Part shown: piece by piece, positions 32,452 through 40,665 of the stretch
Layout: each line of letters starts with the position of its first letter
Numbering within the stretch: the first letter of the stretch is position 1
From: Streptomyces sp. WMMB303
GTDB taxonomy: Bacteria; Actinomycetota; Actinomycetes; Streptomycetales; Streptomycetaceae
NCBI RefSeq assembly: GCF_029351045.1
Contig: NZ_JARKIN010000001.1
Coordinates: forward strand, 2,796,001 to 2,860,000
Length of the DNA: 64,000 bases
Reading direction: 5' to 3'
Program-made: the position numbers and the translations under genes
Notes under the pieces: generated by a model
Told to the model about the DNA's origin: nothing
Seen by the model: the letters and a program-made list of their open reading frames with translations, nothing else
Database searches by the model: none

Positions 32452-33066
32452 ATGACGGAATACATCGTGTGCGCCGATTTCACCGCCCGGGGAACCGAAG
32501 CGGCACAGCACGCGCTGGAGAAGCTGGAGCGCGCGCACAGCCGGGGCGCGCTCGACCTGCGGGAGGCCCGGGTGATCAGCCGGGACCCGAACGGGCACGC
32601 CGAGATCGTCGGCGAGGTGGACCACATCAGCGCCGCCGCGGGGTTCGCCGTCGGCAGCCTGGTCGGTGCGCTGGTGGGCCTGGTGGGCGGGCCGCGGGGT
32701 GCCCTGCTCGGCTTCACCACCGGGGGGCTGATCGGCGGCGGCCACGACGCCCGCCGGGTCGTGGAGACGAATGAGGGGCTGGAGGAGCTCACCGCGGAGA
32801 TCCCGCCCGCGAGCACGGTGGTGGTGGCCGATGTGAAGGAGACCTCCACCGGTGCCGTGCGGGAGGCGCTGGGACCGGGCGTCAGCCACTATCTCGCGGC
32901 CGCGGTGCGGCAGGAGGTCGAGGACATCCTCTCGAAACCCCAGTCGTGTCCCAATGCCTCCGACGCGCCCACCGGCTCCGCGACCACCGGCCACGAGACG
33001 GGGCGCTTCGGCGAGGGCGAGAAGGAGCGCGCGAGCGGCCGCGAGACGCACTGGTGGCGGCGCTAG
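32452..33066 (+). CDS. DUF1269 membrane protein
   Basis: 204 residues from ATG 32452. An N-terminal soluble ferredoxin-like half (EYIVCADFTARGTEAAQHAL) is followed by one glycine-zipper membrane hairpin (GFAVGSLVGALVGLVGGPRG and GFTTGGLIGGG). A second soluble half then contains PASTVVVADVKE, the usual DUF1269 layout. The C-terminal 50 residues are polar and disordered. Function unknown; relatives are stress-linked. Confidence 0.82.
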   Translation: MTEYIVCADFTARGTEAAQHALEKLERAHSRGALDLREARVISRDPNGHAEIVGEVDHISAAAGFAVGSLVGALVGLVGGPRGALLGFTTGGLIGGGHDARRVVETNEGLEELTAEIPPASTVVVADVKETSTGAVREALGPGVSHYLAAAVRQEVEDILSKPQSCPNASDAPTGSATTGHETGRFGEGEKERASGRETHWWRR

Positions 33067-33211
33067 CGGAGGCCGGCCGGGGGCGACGGGGACGAACGAC
33101 GGGGCAGCGGACGACGGCTGGGCCACCGGCGGCCCCGGACGGAAGGCCGGGGCCGGACGCCGGGTCCTCGGTGCCATCGGGGCGCGCGGAGCGAAGGAGT
33201 ACCGGAGGGGC

Positions 33212-33400
33212 CTGGCGTGGGGCGTGCTGATCGTCTCCGGGTGCCTGGAGACGCTGTGGGCGACCGCTCTGGAGGTCGTCGGACACCTTCCACCGGCTGT
33301 GGACCTCGGTGCTCTTCCTGGTCGCGCTCGCGGCCGGCATGGCGGGTCTGTCGTATGCCGTCTCGCAGATTTCGCTGGATACCGCGTACGCGGTGTGGGC
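33212..33400 (+). pseudogene. Broken small multidrug resistance (SMR) transporter
   Basis: Frame 1 gives LAWGVLIVSGCLETLWATAL, the first SMR helix with the essential Glu (here CLET). A single-base shift near 33275 moves to frame 2: FHRLWTSVLFLVALAAGMAG and LSYAVSQISLDTAYAVW. That is helices 2-3 of a SugE/EmrE-type protein. Helix 4 is absent, so the gene is both frameshifted and truncated. No clear ATG/GTG start remains. Confidence 0.75.
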
Positions 33401-33538
33401 CCTGAGCGTCAATGGCCGGACCACTCGGGGACATTGTTTACATGCCCCTGCCATGCCGCTACGTTGACGCCCGACCACCGCCCCGACACTCCGCGAGTCG
33501 TGCACCCCCCACCCCGCCCCTCGGGAAGGCAGGCACCC

Positions 33539-34084
33539 ATGAGACCCACTCGCCACGCTCTGACCGGACTCCTCGGCGCCGCCGCGGCCGCCGCGCTGGC
33601 GCTGACCGCGCCGGTGAACGCGCAGGCGGCACAGGCGTCCCCCGCGGCATCCCAGAGCTCCGCGCAAGCCGCCGGGAGCCCGCAGCTCCTCGCGAAGCTG
33701 ACACACTCCCAGGCGACGTCCATCTTCCGGTCCGCCGGGATCACCTGGACGTCCAGCGGGGGCTGTTCGGACCGGAACAACCCCACCTGCACCTCCTTCC
33801 AGGGCCTCCGGTCACAGACCGCGGACGGCGCCGTCACGCTCAAGAGGGCGTCCGGCTGTGCCGTCCGGCTGACCGGCGGCACGGAGACCGGGCACGCCTC
33901 GGGCACCTACAGTCACTGGAACGGCTACAAGCTCGACATGTCCCTCTCGAGCTGCCTGGACAACTACATCACCGGTGCCTTCACCTCCATCGGCGGCTCC
34001 AAGTGGAAGTCGGCCTCGGGCAACATCTATTACCGCGAGGGCAACCACTGGGACGTCACCTACTACAACTGCGGGGGCTGCTGA
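33539..34084 (+). CDS. Secreted cysteine-rich protein, possible M15-like zinc peptidase
   Basis: 181 residues, ATG 33539. A Sec signal peptide (LLGAAAAAALALTAPVNAQA) ends in an AxA-type site. The mature part carries ITWTSSGGCSDRNNPTCTSF, GGTETGHASGTYSHWNGYKL followed by DMS, and NHWDV. The spacing SHxxGYKLD ... HWD resembles the His/Asp/His zinc triad of D-Ala-D-Ala carboxypeptidases of family M15. Six cysteines suggest disulfides. A cell-wall hydrolase role is inferred; secretion is clear. It overlaps the convergent hydrolase gene by 22 bp. Confidence 0.7.
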   Translation: MRPTRHALTGLLGAAAAAALALTAPVNAQAAQASPAASQSSAQAAGSPQLLAKLTHSQATSIFRSAGITWTSSGGCSDRNNPTCTSFQGLRSQTADGAVTLKRASGCAVRLTGGTETGHASGTYSHWNGYKLDMSLSSCLDNYITGAFTSIGGSKWKSASGNIYYREGNHWDVTYYNCGGC

Positions 34085-34908
34085 GCGGCCCGCCCGGCGG
34101 CCTCCGGCAGCCCGGCGAGGAACTCCCGCACGTGCCCGAGCCATACCTTTCGGTCCTGCTCGCCCAGGACGTGGGCGCCGCCCGGAATCTCCACCAGGGC
34201 GGCGTCCGGGAGGGCGGCGGCGAGCCTGCGGGAGCTGTCGGGGAGGACGAGGCGGTCACCCGTGGGTACCGCCACCAGAGCGGGCACCCGGATGCCCGCG
34301 AGGTCGGCGCGCACGTCGACCCTGCGCACCAGGTCGAAGTGGTCCACCATGCCCGGCGGCATCGCCTCACGGGCCGCCGCGACGGTGTCCTCCAGCGCCT
34401 CGGCGGTGAGTTCGCCGGTGTCCTCGGCCAGCAGCGCGGAGTGGGTGGCGACCCGCGCCACCGCGTCCCACTCCCCGTCCCGGCCCAGCCGGGTGACGAG
34501 GGCGGCGGCGAACTCCAGGAGCGGGTCGGCCACCGCGAACCCGGCGGTCAGCACGAGCCCGGTCACCCGCTCCGGGTGCCGCGCCGCGGCCCGCAGCGCG
34601 ACCACCGTCCCCAGGGACTCCCCCAGCACGGTGAAGCGCTCGTGCCCCCGCGAGACCGCGGCCTCCACGACGGCGTCCACCAGCACGTCCAGATCGAGCG
34701 GCCCCGCCGCCCGGGGTGAGCCGCCGGCGCCCGGGTAGTGCGGTCCGATCAGCGTGTGGTCGGACGCCAGATCGTCCAGTACCTGTCCGAAGTTGGCTTC
34801 GATTCCTCCGCCCGCGCCGTGTGCGAGCAGCAGCGCGGGACCGCTGCCGTGTACGTGGACGTCCAGGGACGGGAATGCGGCCGCAGCCGCGGTGTGCTTC
34901 TCGGTCAT
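34063..34908 (-). CDS. Alpha/beta hydrolase under MerR control
   Basis: 281 residues from ATG 34908 (MTEKHTAAAAA); ATG 34932 is in frame but lies inside the promoter spacer. Motifs: LLLAHGAGGGIE, nucleophile elbow GESLGT, acid in PTGDRLVLP and His in GGAHVLGE. The promoter places the transcript start one or two bases from this ATG, so the message is probably leaderless. Divergent from a MerR gene. Confidence 0.87.
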   Translation of the reverse strand: MTEKHTAAAAAFPSLDVHVHGSGPALLLAHGAGGGIEANFGQVLDDLASDHTLIGPHYPGAGGSPRAAGPLDLDVLVDAVVEAAVSRGHERFTVLGESLGTVVALRAAARHPERVTGLVLTAGFAVADPLLEFAAALVTRLGRDGEWDAVARVATHSALLAEDTGELTAEALEDTVAAAREAMPPGMVDHFDLVRRVDVRADLAGIRVPALVAVPTGDRLVLPDSSRRLAAALPDAALVEIPGGAHVLGEQDRKVWLGHVREFLAGLPEAAGRAAQQPPQL

Positions 34909-34916
34909 ACGCCAGA

Positions 34917-34947
34917 AGCTAAACTCCGACATCAGTGTCAGAGTCAA
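34917..34947 (-). promoter_or_regulatory. MerR-type promoter with 19-bp spacer
   Basis: Minus strand TTGACT (34947-34942), a 19-bp spacer, TTAGCT (34922-34917). The spacer contains an imperfect dyad, ACTCTGACAC against ATGTCGGAGT (8 of 10 paired). Over-long 19-bp spacers with a dyad are the hallmark of promoters activated by MerR proteins by DNA untwisting, and a MerR gene lies next door. Confidence 0.7.
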
Positions 34948-34998
34948 GCCGCGTCCGGAGCGGGATGCTTCCGGCCGCTCCGAGGAGGCGAACAGGCC

Positions 34999-35412
34999 GT
35001 GCGGATGAAGGAGATGGTGCGCCGTACCGGCGTCCACGAGCGGCTGCTGCGCTACTACGAGAAGCAGGGCCTGCTGAGCCCACAGCGGCTGCCCAGCGGC
35101 TACCGCGAGTACAGCGAGGCGGATGTCGACATCGTGCGGCGGGTGCGCTGTCTGCTGACGGCGGGACTGTCGACCTCGGCGATCGCGCAGATCCTGCCGT
35201 GCCTGCGGGACGAAGATGATCGCCTCGTGCCGACCTGCCCCGATCTGGTGGGGCAGTTGCTCGCCCAGCGCGACCGGATGAGCGCGGAGATCGAGGCCCT
35301 GATCACCTCACGCGGCCTGCTCGACGAGGTCCTGGACGCCACCCCCGACCGCCTCAAGCAGGCCGCGGCGGCGAACGCCCCCGGAGCAGCGGGAGCGTCG
35401 CGAGCCGCGTAG
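34999..35412 (+). CDS. MerR-family transcriptional regulator
   Basis: 137 residues. GTG 34999 is spaced correctly from GAGGAGG (34982-34988); ATG 35005 is too far. The winged helix VRRTGVHERLLRYYEKQGLL is followed by the usual dimerisation helix (LVGQLLAQRDRMSAEIEALI). Two cysteines, in LPCLRD and TCPD, might bind a ligand or metal but do not match a known metal-sensor pattern. Likely activates the divergent hydrolase. Confidence 0.88.
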   Translation: MRMKEMVRRTGVHERLLRYYEKQGLLSPQRLPSGYREYSEADVDIVRRVRCLLTAGLSTSAIAQILPCLRDEDDRLVPTCPDLVGQLLAQRDRMSAEIEALITSRGLLDEVLDATPDRLKQAAAANAPGAAGASRAA

Positions 35413-35564
35413 CGGAGCGCCACCGCGCGACGACCGGGCAGGGGCCGGACCGGGACGCGGCGACGGGAGCGCGACGCCCCGGGAGGCGACACACCGGGGC
35501 ACGGCAGACCAAGGCGCGATGTCGACCACCGGCGGCGCCGGGTCGGGCAGTGCGCGCGACCGGA

Positions 35565-36539
35565 TCACCCGGCGGGAACCGGCCGGTACGCCGAGATACC
35601 GAACGACGCGGTGGCCCGCACCCGTTCCCCCAGTGCGGCGGCCCGCTCCCGCAGTTCCTCCGGCTCGACGTGCCGCGCGGCCGGCCCCATGCCGGCGAGG
35701 TTCGCCACGTCCGCGGAGGTCAGTGCGAGGGGGTACTCCAGAGCCTCGGTCCACTCCCGCACGAAGTGCCCGGACAGGGTGCGTTCCAGGCGCTCAGCCT
35801 TGTCCGGGTCGACCTCCAGCAGGCCCAGCGCGCCGCGCAGTTCCCCCAGATGCCGCTCGGTCGGCGTGACCACCAGCAGCGCCCCGCGGGGCTTCAGCAC
35901 CCTGCGGAACTCCGCGCCGTTGCGCGGTGCGAAGACGTTCAGCACGATGTCCGCGCAGCCGTCCCGCACCGGGAACGGCCGCCAGACGTCCCAACTGGCC
36001 GCGCCCGCACGCGGGTGCGCCCGCGCGGCTCGGCGCAGCGCGTAGCCGGACGCGTCGAGCGCCAGTCCGACCGCGCCGGGCAGCGCCTCCAGGACGGCGG
36101 CGAGGTAGTGCCCGGTGCCGGCACCGGCGTCCAGCACCATGCCCCCTCCCTCTTCCGCGGGGAGGCCGAGCGTGGCGGCGATCCGTGCCAGCGCTCCGGT
36201 CAGCGGCGCGTAGTGCCCCGCCCCCAGAAAGGCCGTACGGGCCTGCACCATCGCCGCGCTGTCGGCGTTCGCGGTGCGCTTGGCCCCGGAGAGCAGGCTG
36301 ACGTACCCCTGGCGGGCGATGTCGAAGGTGTGCCGGTTCGGGCAGCGCAGCGATCGTTCCGCCACCCCCAGGCAGTCCCCGCAGACGGGGCACCGCACCG
36401 ACTCGACCAGTGCCTCCCAGGGGTCGCGGGTCGTCGGATCGCACCGCTCGGACTGGTCGCGCACATGACCGTCGTCGCGGCCGTCGTGCGCTCGCTCTTC
36501 GCGCGTGTACGCGTCACGCGCGGCGGACGGTTCGGTCAT
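35565..36539 (-). CDS. RlmA/TlrB-type 23S rRNA (guanine-N1) methyltransferase
   Basis: 324 residues, ATG 36539. An N-terminal zinc finger CPVCGDCLGVAERSLRCPNRH is followed by TFDIARQGYVSLL, the RlmA signature. SAM motif I is VLDAGAGTGHYL and motif IV LNVFAPRN. Gram-positive members methylate G748 (RlmA-II); TlrB of a tylosin producer gives macrolide resistance. This may be a housekeeping or resistance copy. The first 45 residues are polar and not conserved. Confidence 0.85.
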   Translation of the reverse strand: MTEPSAARDAYTREERAHDGRDDGHVRDQSERCDPTTRDPWEALVESVRCPVCGDCLGVAERSLRCPNRHTFDIARQGYVSLLSGAKRTANADSAAMVQARTAFLGAGHYAPLTGALARIAATLGLPAEEGGGMVLDAGAGTGHYLAAVLEALPGAVGLALDASGYALRRAARAHPRAGAASWDVWRPFPVRDGCADIVLNVFAPRNGAEFRRVLKPRGALLVVTPTERHLGELRGALGLLEVDPDKAERLERTLSGHFVREWTEALEYPLALTSADVANLAGMGPAARHVEPEELRERAAALGERVRATASFGISAYRPVPAG

Positions 36540-36973
36540 GGGGCGGCAGCTCTCTCGGACGGCGAGGCCCCAGGCTACCGGCGTTCGGGAGAACCGCCGC
36601 CGACTCCTCCTCCGGCCGACGGAATCGCGCACCCGCCGCAGCGGACGGGGCCATGCGCCGCATGACGCAGTCGAAAATCCGGTGGACCGACATCCTGCAC
36701 ATCTCACCGTCGTCCGGCTGCTCCCCGCAGGAGTGACATACGTGCGGAAAACCGCATACTCATAAGTCTGAGTACTGCACACAGGGGTTTCCGCCGGCTG
36801 GGGTATTCGTTGACCGGGATGTACCCGAGACGGTCAACCCCGTCGTCCGCCCTCGCTGGTCAGCGCGGACGGCCGGGGCGACGCGGCGTCGGTCACCACC
36901 AAGGGCGTCATGCGCGTGCGGACCGGTCTCGACACAGTCGTCTGAACCTGCCCGCAGAGAAGAGAGTTCAGTC
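36540..36973. promoter_or_regulatory. Leader region of the DUF2637 gene with two inverted repeats
   Basis: No gene seen in 434 bp. TACTCA-N6-TGAGTA lies at 36757-36774. A larger hairpin, GTTGACCG (36809-36816) with CGGTCAAC (36831-36838), has an inner GGG/CCC pair. Either could be an operator or, in RNA, an attenuator ahead of the TTG-started gene. Confidence 0.4.
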
Positions 36974-37804
36974 TTGACCGAGACGTCGCACTCGTACACG
37001 TCCTACGTACCCCCTGATCCGGACGCCGACTTCCCCGGGCAGCGAAATCCGGCTGAACCGGATGTGCGCCCGGCCCACACCTGGGGGGCCGCGCCGGTCA
37101 GGAACGACAATGCCGTGCGACTGGACCCCACCGACACCGGGACCCTCGGACTGACCCGCTTCGGCTCGCCGCACCCCGAGCGCGGCGAGCAGACCGAGCA
37201 TCACACGGACCTGGACGCCGAACTCGCCCGGTTCCTCGACACCGTCGAGCAGGAGCGCCTCGCGGACTCCTCCGGCGCTGCCACTCGGGCCCGGCACCGC
37301 AAGGAACGCCCCTTGGAGCGGGCGAAACAGCAGCAACAGCGGGGGGAACTGAGCTGGCGGCGGATCCTGAGCGCCTTCTCGGTCACGCTCACCGCCATGA
37401 TCGTGCTCCTGGTCAGCTTCCTGGGTGCCAAGGCGTCCTACCCGTCGCTCTACGACCTCGCCCAGGAGTCGGCACCCCCGGGCGTCGCGCACGCCTGGCC
37501 GCTGCTGATCTACGCACCCTGGGTCGCGGCCACGCTCTCGATTCTGCGCACCCGGGCCTACCGCCGCCGCACGGTGCACTCCTGGCTCGTCGTCCTCTTC
37601 TTCGCCGCCGTCGCGTCCCTGCTGTGCGTCGCCGACGCCCCGCCGACCCCGGCGGGTATCGCCGTGGCCGGCCTGCCGCCCATCACGGCGCTGCTCTGCT
37701 TCCACCAGCTCGTCCGACAGCTCGACCTTCCCCCGGTCCCCACAAACCCCTCCCGGCACGCCCGCCCCGCGCGCGGCACCCATCGCCACCGCTCGGCGGG
37801 CTGA
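36974..37804 (+). CDS. DUF2637-like membrane protein
   Basis: 276 residues, TTG 36974. A soluble acidic N-terminus of about 130 residues is followed by four membrane spans (LTAMIVLLVSFLGAKASYPS, LLIYAPWVAATLSIL, WLVVLFFAAVASLLCVA, GIAVAGLPPITALLCF) and a basic tail. DUF2637 proteins are common in Streptomyces, often near plasmid-type transfer genes; function unknown. Confidence 0.7.
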   Translation: MTETSHSYTSYVPPDPDADFPGQRNPAEPDVRPAHTWGAAPVRNDNAVRLDPTDTGTLGLTRFGSPHPERGEQTEHHTDLDAELARFLDTVEQERLADSSGAATRARHRKERPLERAKQQQQRGELSWRRILSAFSVTLTAMIVLLVSFLGAKASYPSLYDLAQESAPPGVAHAWPLLIYAPWVAATLSILRTRAYRRRTVHSWLVVLFFAAVASLLCVADAPPTPAGIAVAGLPPITALLCFHQLVRQLDLPPVPTNPSRHARPARGTHRHRSAG

Positions 37805-38130
37805 CCTCGGCCCGCCGACCGGTGGTCGCGCCCTGCCGACCCCGGCGGCGGACCGCCGCCCGGCCCCGCCCCCCGCGCCTCCATGCCCCCGTGGTTCGTG
37901 TCCGCTCGTCCATCAGGTATCTGCCCGCCCGCTCGCAGGCCGATCGGGGCTCCCGACCGTCACACCGGCGCACACTATCGAAACGCCAGTTCCTTTAAAT
38001 CCTTCGCCGTGCTACCTTCGCAGGCATAACGGAACCGAAGTCCCGTTACCTGATTTCACTTTCCCGCTCCGGACGCGCCGCACACCCGCCTCGCACACAC
38101 CGCAGCGGCCACCTGGAAGGCAGTACTGTC
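37805..38130 (+). promoter_or_regulatory. Promoter region of the MFS exporter with a palindrome
   Basis: 326 bp without a gene. TAACGG-N10-CCGTTA (38027-38048) is a candidate repressor site. The upstream AT-rich patch TTTAAAT (37994-38000) may be part of the promoter. No regulator gene is adjacent. Confidence 0.4.
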
Positions 38131-39612
38131 ATGTCCACGACGCAAGCGCGGTCGACCACACCTGCATCCGAAGCCCAGCTGGTGTCAAAGCCGGAGGCCA
38201 CGCCCCGGCAGCTCACCGGGCGGTTGAAGGTGATCCTGGCCGTACTGCTGGTCGCGCAGTTCATGCTGGCCGTCGACTTCTCCATCCTGAACGTCGCGCT
38301 GCCCGCGATCGGCGACGGACTCGGCTTCCCCCTCGCCGACCTGCAGTGGGTAGCCACCGCGTTCGCACTCGCCGCCGCCGGTTTCACCCTCTTCTTCGGG
38401 CGGATCAGCGACCTGATCGGTCGCAAGAAGATCTTCATAGCCGGCCTCGCACTGCTGGGCCTGTCCTCCCTCGTCGGCGGCCTGGCCAACAGCCCGGAGG
38501 TACTCCTGGCCGCCCGTGTCGCCCAGGGACTGGCCACGGCCGCCGCAACACCGGCGGGGCTCTCCCTGCTCACCACAGCGTTCCCCGAAGGCCCGCTGCG
38601 GCAGAAGGCACTGGGCATCAACGGCGCGCTCATGTCCGCGGGGTTCACCACCGGAGCCGTCCTCGGCGGAGTGCTGACCGACCTGCTCTCCTGGCGCTGG
38701 GCGTTCTTCCTCAACGTGCCCGTCGCGCTCGCCGTCGTCCTCGTCGCGCCCGTCGTCCTCCGGGAGCCCGCACCTGCCGCCCGGCCCCGGCTCGACCTGC
38801 CCGGCGCCCTCACGGTCACCGGCGGTCTGCTCGCCCTGGTCCACGGCCTCACCCAGGCCGGCGAGCACGGCTGGACCGCCCCGCACGCCGTGGCCGGCCT
38901 CGCCGCCGGCGCCGTGCTGCTGGCCGCGTTCTTCATGATCGAGCGCAGAGTGGCCCAACCGCTGGTCCCGCTCACGGTCCTGGGGCGGCGCAACGTCGCC
39001 TGGGGGAACGTGCTCGGGCTCCTCGCCTTCGCCACCGAGACCTCACTGGTCTACCTGCTCACCCTCTACCTGCAGAAGACCCTCGACTTCACGCCGCTCG
39101 CCGCAGGCGTCACCTTCGGCGTGCTGGGCGTCGGCACCGTCCTCGGCGGACTCGTCGCGCCCAAGGTCATCGCCCGGACCTCCACCCTGGCCGCCCTGGT
39201 CGGCGGCGGCCTGCTGCAGGCGGTCGCCACCGCCGCCCTCCTCTTCCTGGGCACCACCACCGGCGCCGCGCTGGGCCTGCTGCTGCCCGCCACGTTCCTC
39301 GGAGGCGTCGGCAACATGCTCGTCATCGTCGGCTTCATGGTCACCGCCACCAGCGGCCTCCCGGATGCCGAACAGGGGCTGGCCACCGGTCTCGCCTCGA
39401 TGTCCCAGCAGGTCGGCATCACCATGGGCACGCCGATCATGTCCGCCGTCGTCTCCGCCGGCACCGCGGGCGCGACCACCGCCACCGCGATCCACCACGG
39501 CGTCACCACCGCCATCGCGGTCAACACCGCACTCGTCCTCCTCGGCACCGTCCTGGCCGCGCTCTTCCTCCGCACCCGCACCCGCACGCCGCAGGATGGG
39601 ACGAGTGCCTGA
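38131..39612 (+). CDS. DHA2-family (EmrB/QacA) MFS drug exporter
   Basis: 493 residues, ATG 38131, 14 membrane spans. The N-terminal LAVDFSILNVALPAIG, the WVATAFALAAAGFTLFFGRI segment, motif A GRISDLIGRKKIF and the antiporter motif C GAVLGGVLTD are present. Probably a proton-driven exporter of antibiotics or dyes. Single gene, with a palindrome 80 bp upstream. Confidence 0.9.
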   Translation: MSTTQARSTTPASEAQLVSKPEATPRQLTGRLKVILAVLLVAQFMLAVDFSILNVALPAIGDGLGFPLADLQWVATAFALAAAGFTLFFGRISDLIGRKKIFIAGLALLGLSSLVGGLANSPEVLLAARVAQGLATAAATPAGLSLLTTAFPEGPLRQKALGINGALMSAGFTTGAVLGGVLTDLLSWRWAFFLNVPVALAVVLVAPVVLREPAPAARPRLDLPGALTVTGGLLALVHGLTQAGEHGWTAPHAVAGLAAGAVLLAAFFMIERRVAQPLVPLTVLGRRNVAWGNVLGLLAFATETSLVYLLTLYLQKTLDFTPLAAGVTFGVLGVGTVLGGLVAPKVIARTSTLAALVGGGLLQAVATAALLFLGTTTGAALGLLLPATFLGGVGNMLVIVGFMVTATSGLPDAEQGLATGLASMSQQVGITMGTPIMSAVVSAGTAGATTATAIHHGVTTAIAVNTALVLLGTVLAALFLRTRTRTPQDGTSA

Positions 39613-39878
39613 CCCCGCCCCCGTTGAGCCCGCACCCCTGACCGGGCCTCCCGCAGGCCGGGCCCTCCAGACCCCGGACGGTCCGGGTCCCGGCACCTCG
39701 GCGGGCCCGGGCTGCCGCACACACGGGGGAGGACCCGGATGGGCCGGCACACAGCAACCCCCGCCCCGCTGTCCGCACTTCCGCGCCACTTCGCCGATCT
39801 GCGCGACGGCACCCCGCCGGACATCGACCGGTCGCCTCCTCTGAACGACGGCCCGGCCCGCGCCTCACCGCCGACTGA

Positions 39879-40373
39879 TCACATAGGCGGGTCGGGAGTG
39901 AAGGCGTACACGCGGATCGCATCGAGGTGCAGTTCGTGGGGACCTATGCAGTCCGCCGCGAGGGTGGCCAGGAGCGTTCCGCAAGCACATGCCATGTTGC
40001 GGCCGCCGGTTCCGATCGGTCCACAACACCCCCAGTGGACGCTTGAGGCCCCCGTCAACTGGACGGTGGACACGTCATCTGGATGAACGACCACGGAATT
40101 TCTGGGCCCTGCGGACACTGTGTGAGTCATGTCGGGTGGAATAGGGAGGGCGCGGCTTCCGGAAGGCTTCGGGTGCCGGGGGCCCGGAGCCACGAAGGGG
40201 GCTCCCCACGGCTCGGGGTCGATGGCGTAGTGGCCGCGCGGGACGGTCGAGGGCGCGAGCCAGGTCTTGCGGTCACGGTCCCGGTCGCTCACGGAAGCGT
40301 CGGGAACAGCGGGAAGCTCCTGAAGGTCCTGCGTGAGTTGGGCACCGCACTTCGCGCAGTAGAAGACCGTCAT
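39879..40373 (-). CDS. Hypothetical cysteine-rich protein
   Basis: 164 residues from ATG 40373 (MTVFYCAKCG). An N-terminal CxxC knuckle, then a polar middle (KTWLAPSTVPRGHYAIDPEP), then a cysteine cluster HWGCCGPIGTGGRNMACACG and a last Cys in AADCIGPHELHLD. The six cysteines suggest one or two zinc sites. Similar proteins occur in other Streptomyces; function unknown. Confidence 0.7.
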   Translation of the reverse strand: MTVFYCAKCGAQLTQDLQELPAVPDASVSDRDRDRKTWLAPSTVPRGHYAIDPEPWGAPFVAPGPRHPKPSGSRALPIPPDMTHTVSAGPRNSVVVHPDDVSTVQLTGASSVHWGCCGPIGTGGRNMACACGTLLATLAADCIGPHELHLDAIRVYAFTPDPPM

Positions 40374-40464
40374 GCCGGCCGTTCTACCCCACCGGCCCGG
40401 TCGGCCACGACCGCGTTTCCCCCGCTCCGGGAGCGGCACCACCCTTCGCTGCCGCACAACGCGA

Positions 40465-40498
40465 AGAGCCCCTGTCGGATGACTCCGACAGGGGCTCT
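40465..40498 (-). terminator. Strong terminator after tRNA-Ala
   Basis: Perfect 15-bp stem AGAGCCCCTGTCGGA/TCCGACAGGGGCTCT with a 4-nt loop, 9 bp from the 3' end of the tRNA. Among the strongest hairpins in the window. Confidence 0.8.
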
Positions 40499-40507
40499 GA
40501 CGTGCTG

Positions 40508-40581
40508 TGGACCTGAGGGGATTTGAACCCCTGACCCTCTCGTTGCGAACGAGATGCGCTACCGGACTGCGCCACAGGCCC
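40508..40581 (-). tRNA. tRNA-Ala (CGC anticodon)
   Basis: A cloverleaf folds on the minus strand: acceptor GGGCCTG/CAGGTCC, D-arm GCGCAGTCCGGTAGCGC, anticodon stem TCTCG/CGAGA with loop TTCGCAA (anticodon CGC, reads GCG), and T-arm GGGG-TTCAAAT-CCCC. The acceptor contains the G3:U70 wobble pair that marks alanine tRNAs. CCA is not encoded. Confidence 0.93.
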
Positions 40582-40665
40582 TTGCGACAGATGAAACATT
40601 AGCATCCTCGCCAGGGCGGGAGGAAATCCGTTCCCGCTCCGGCCGCGGGGCGGTCGCGGCGGTCG

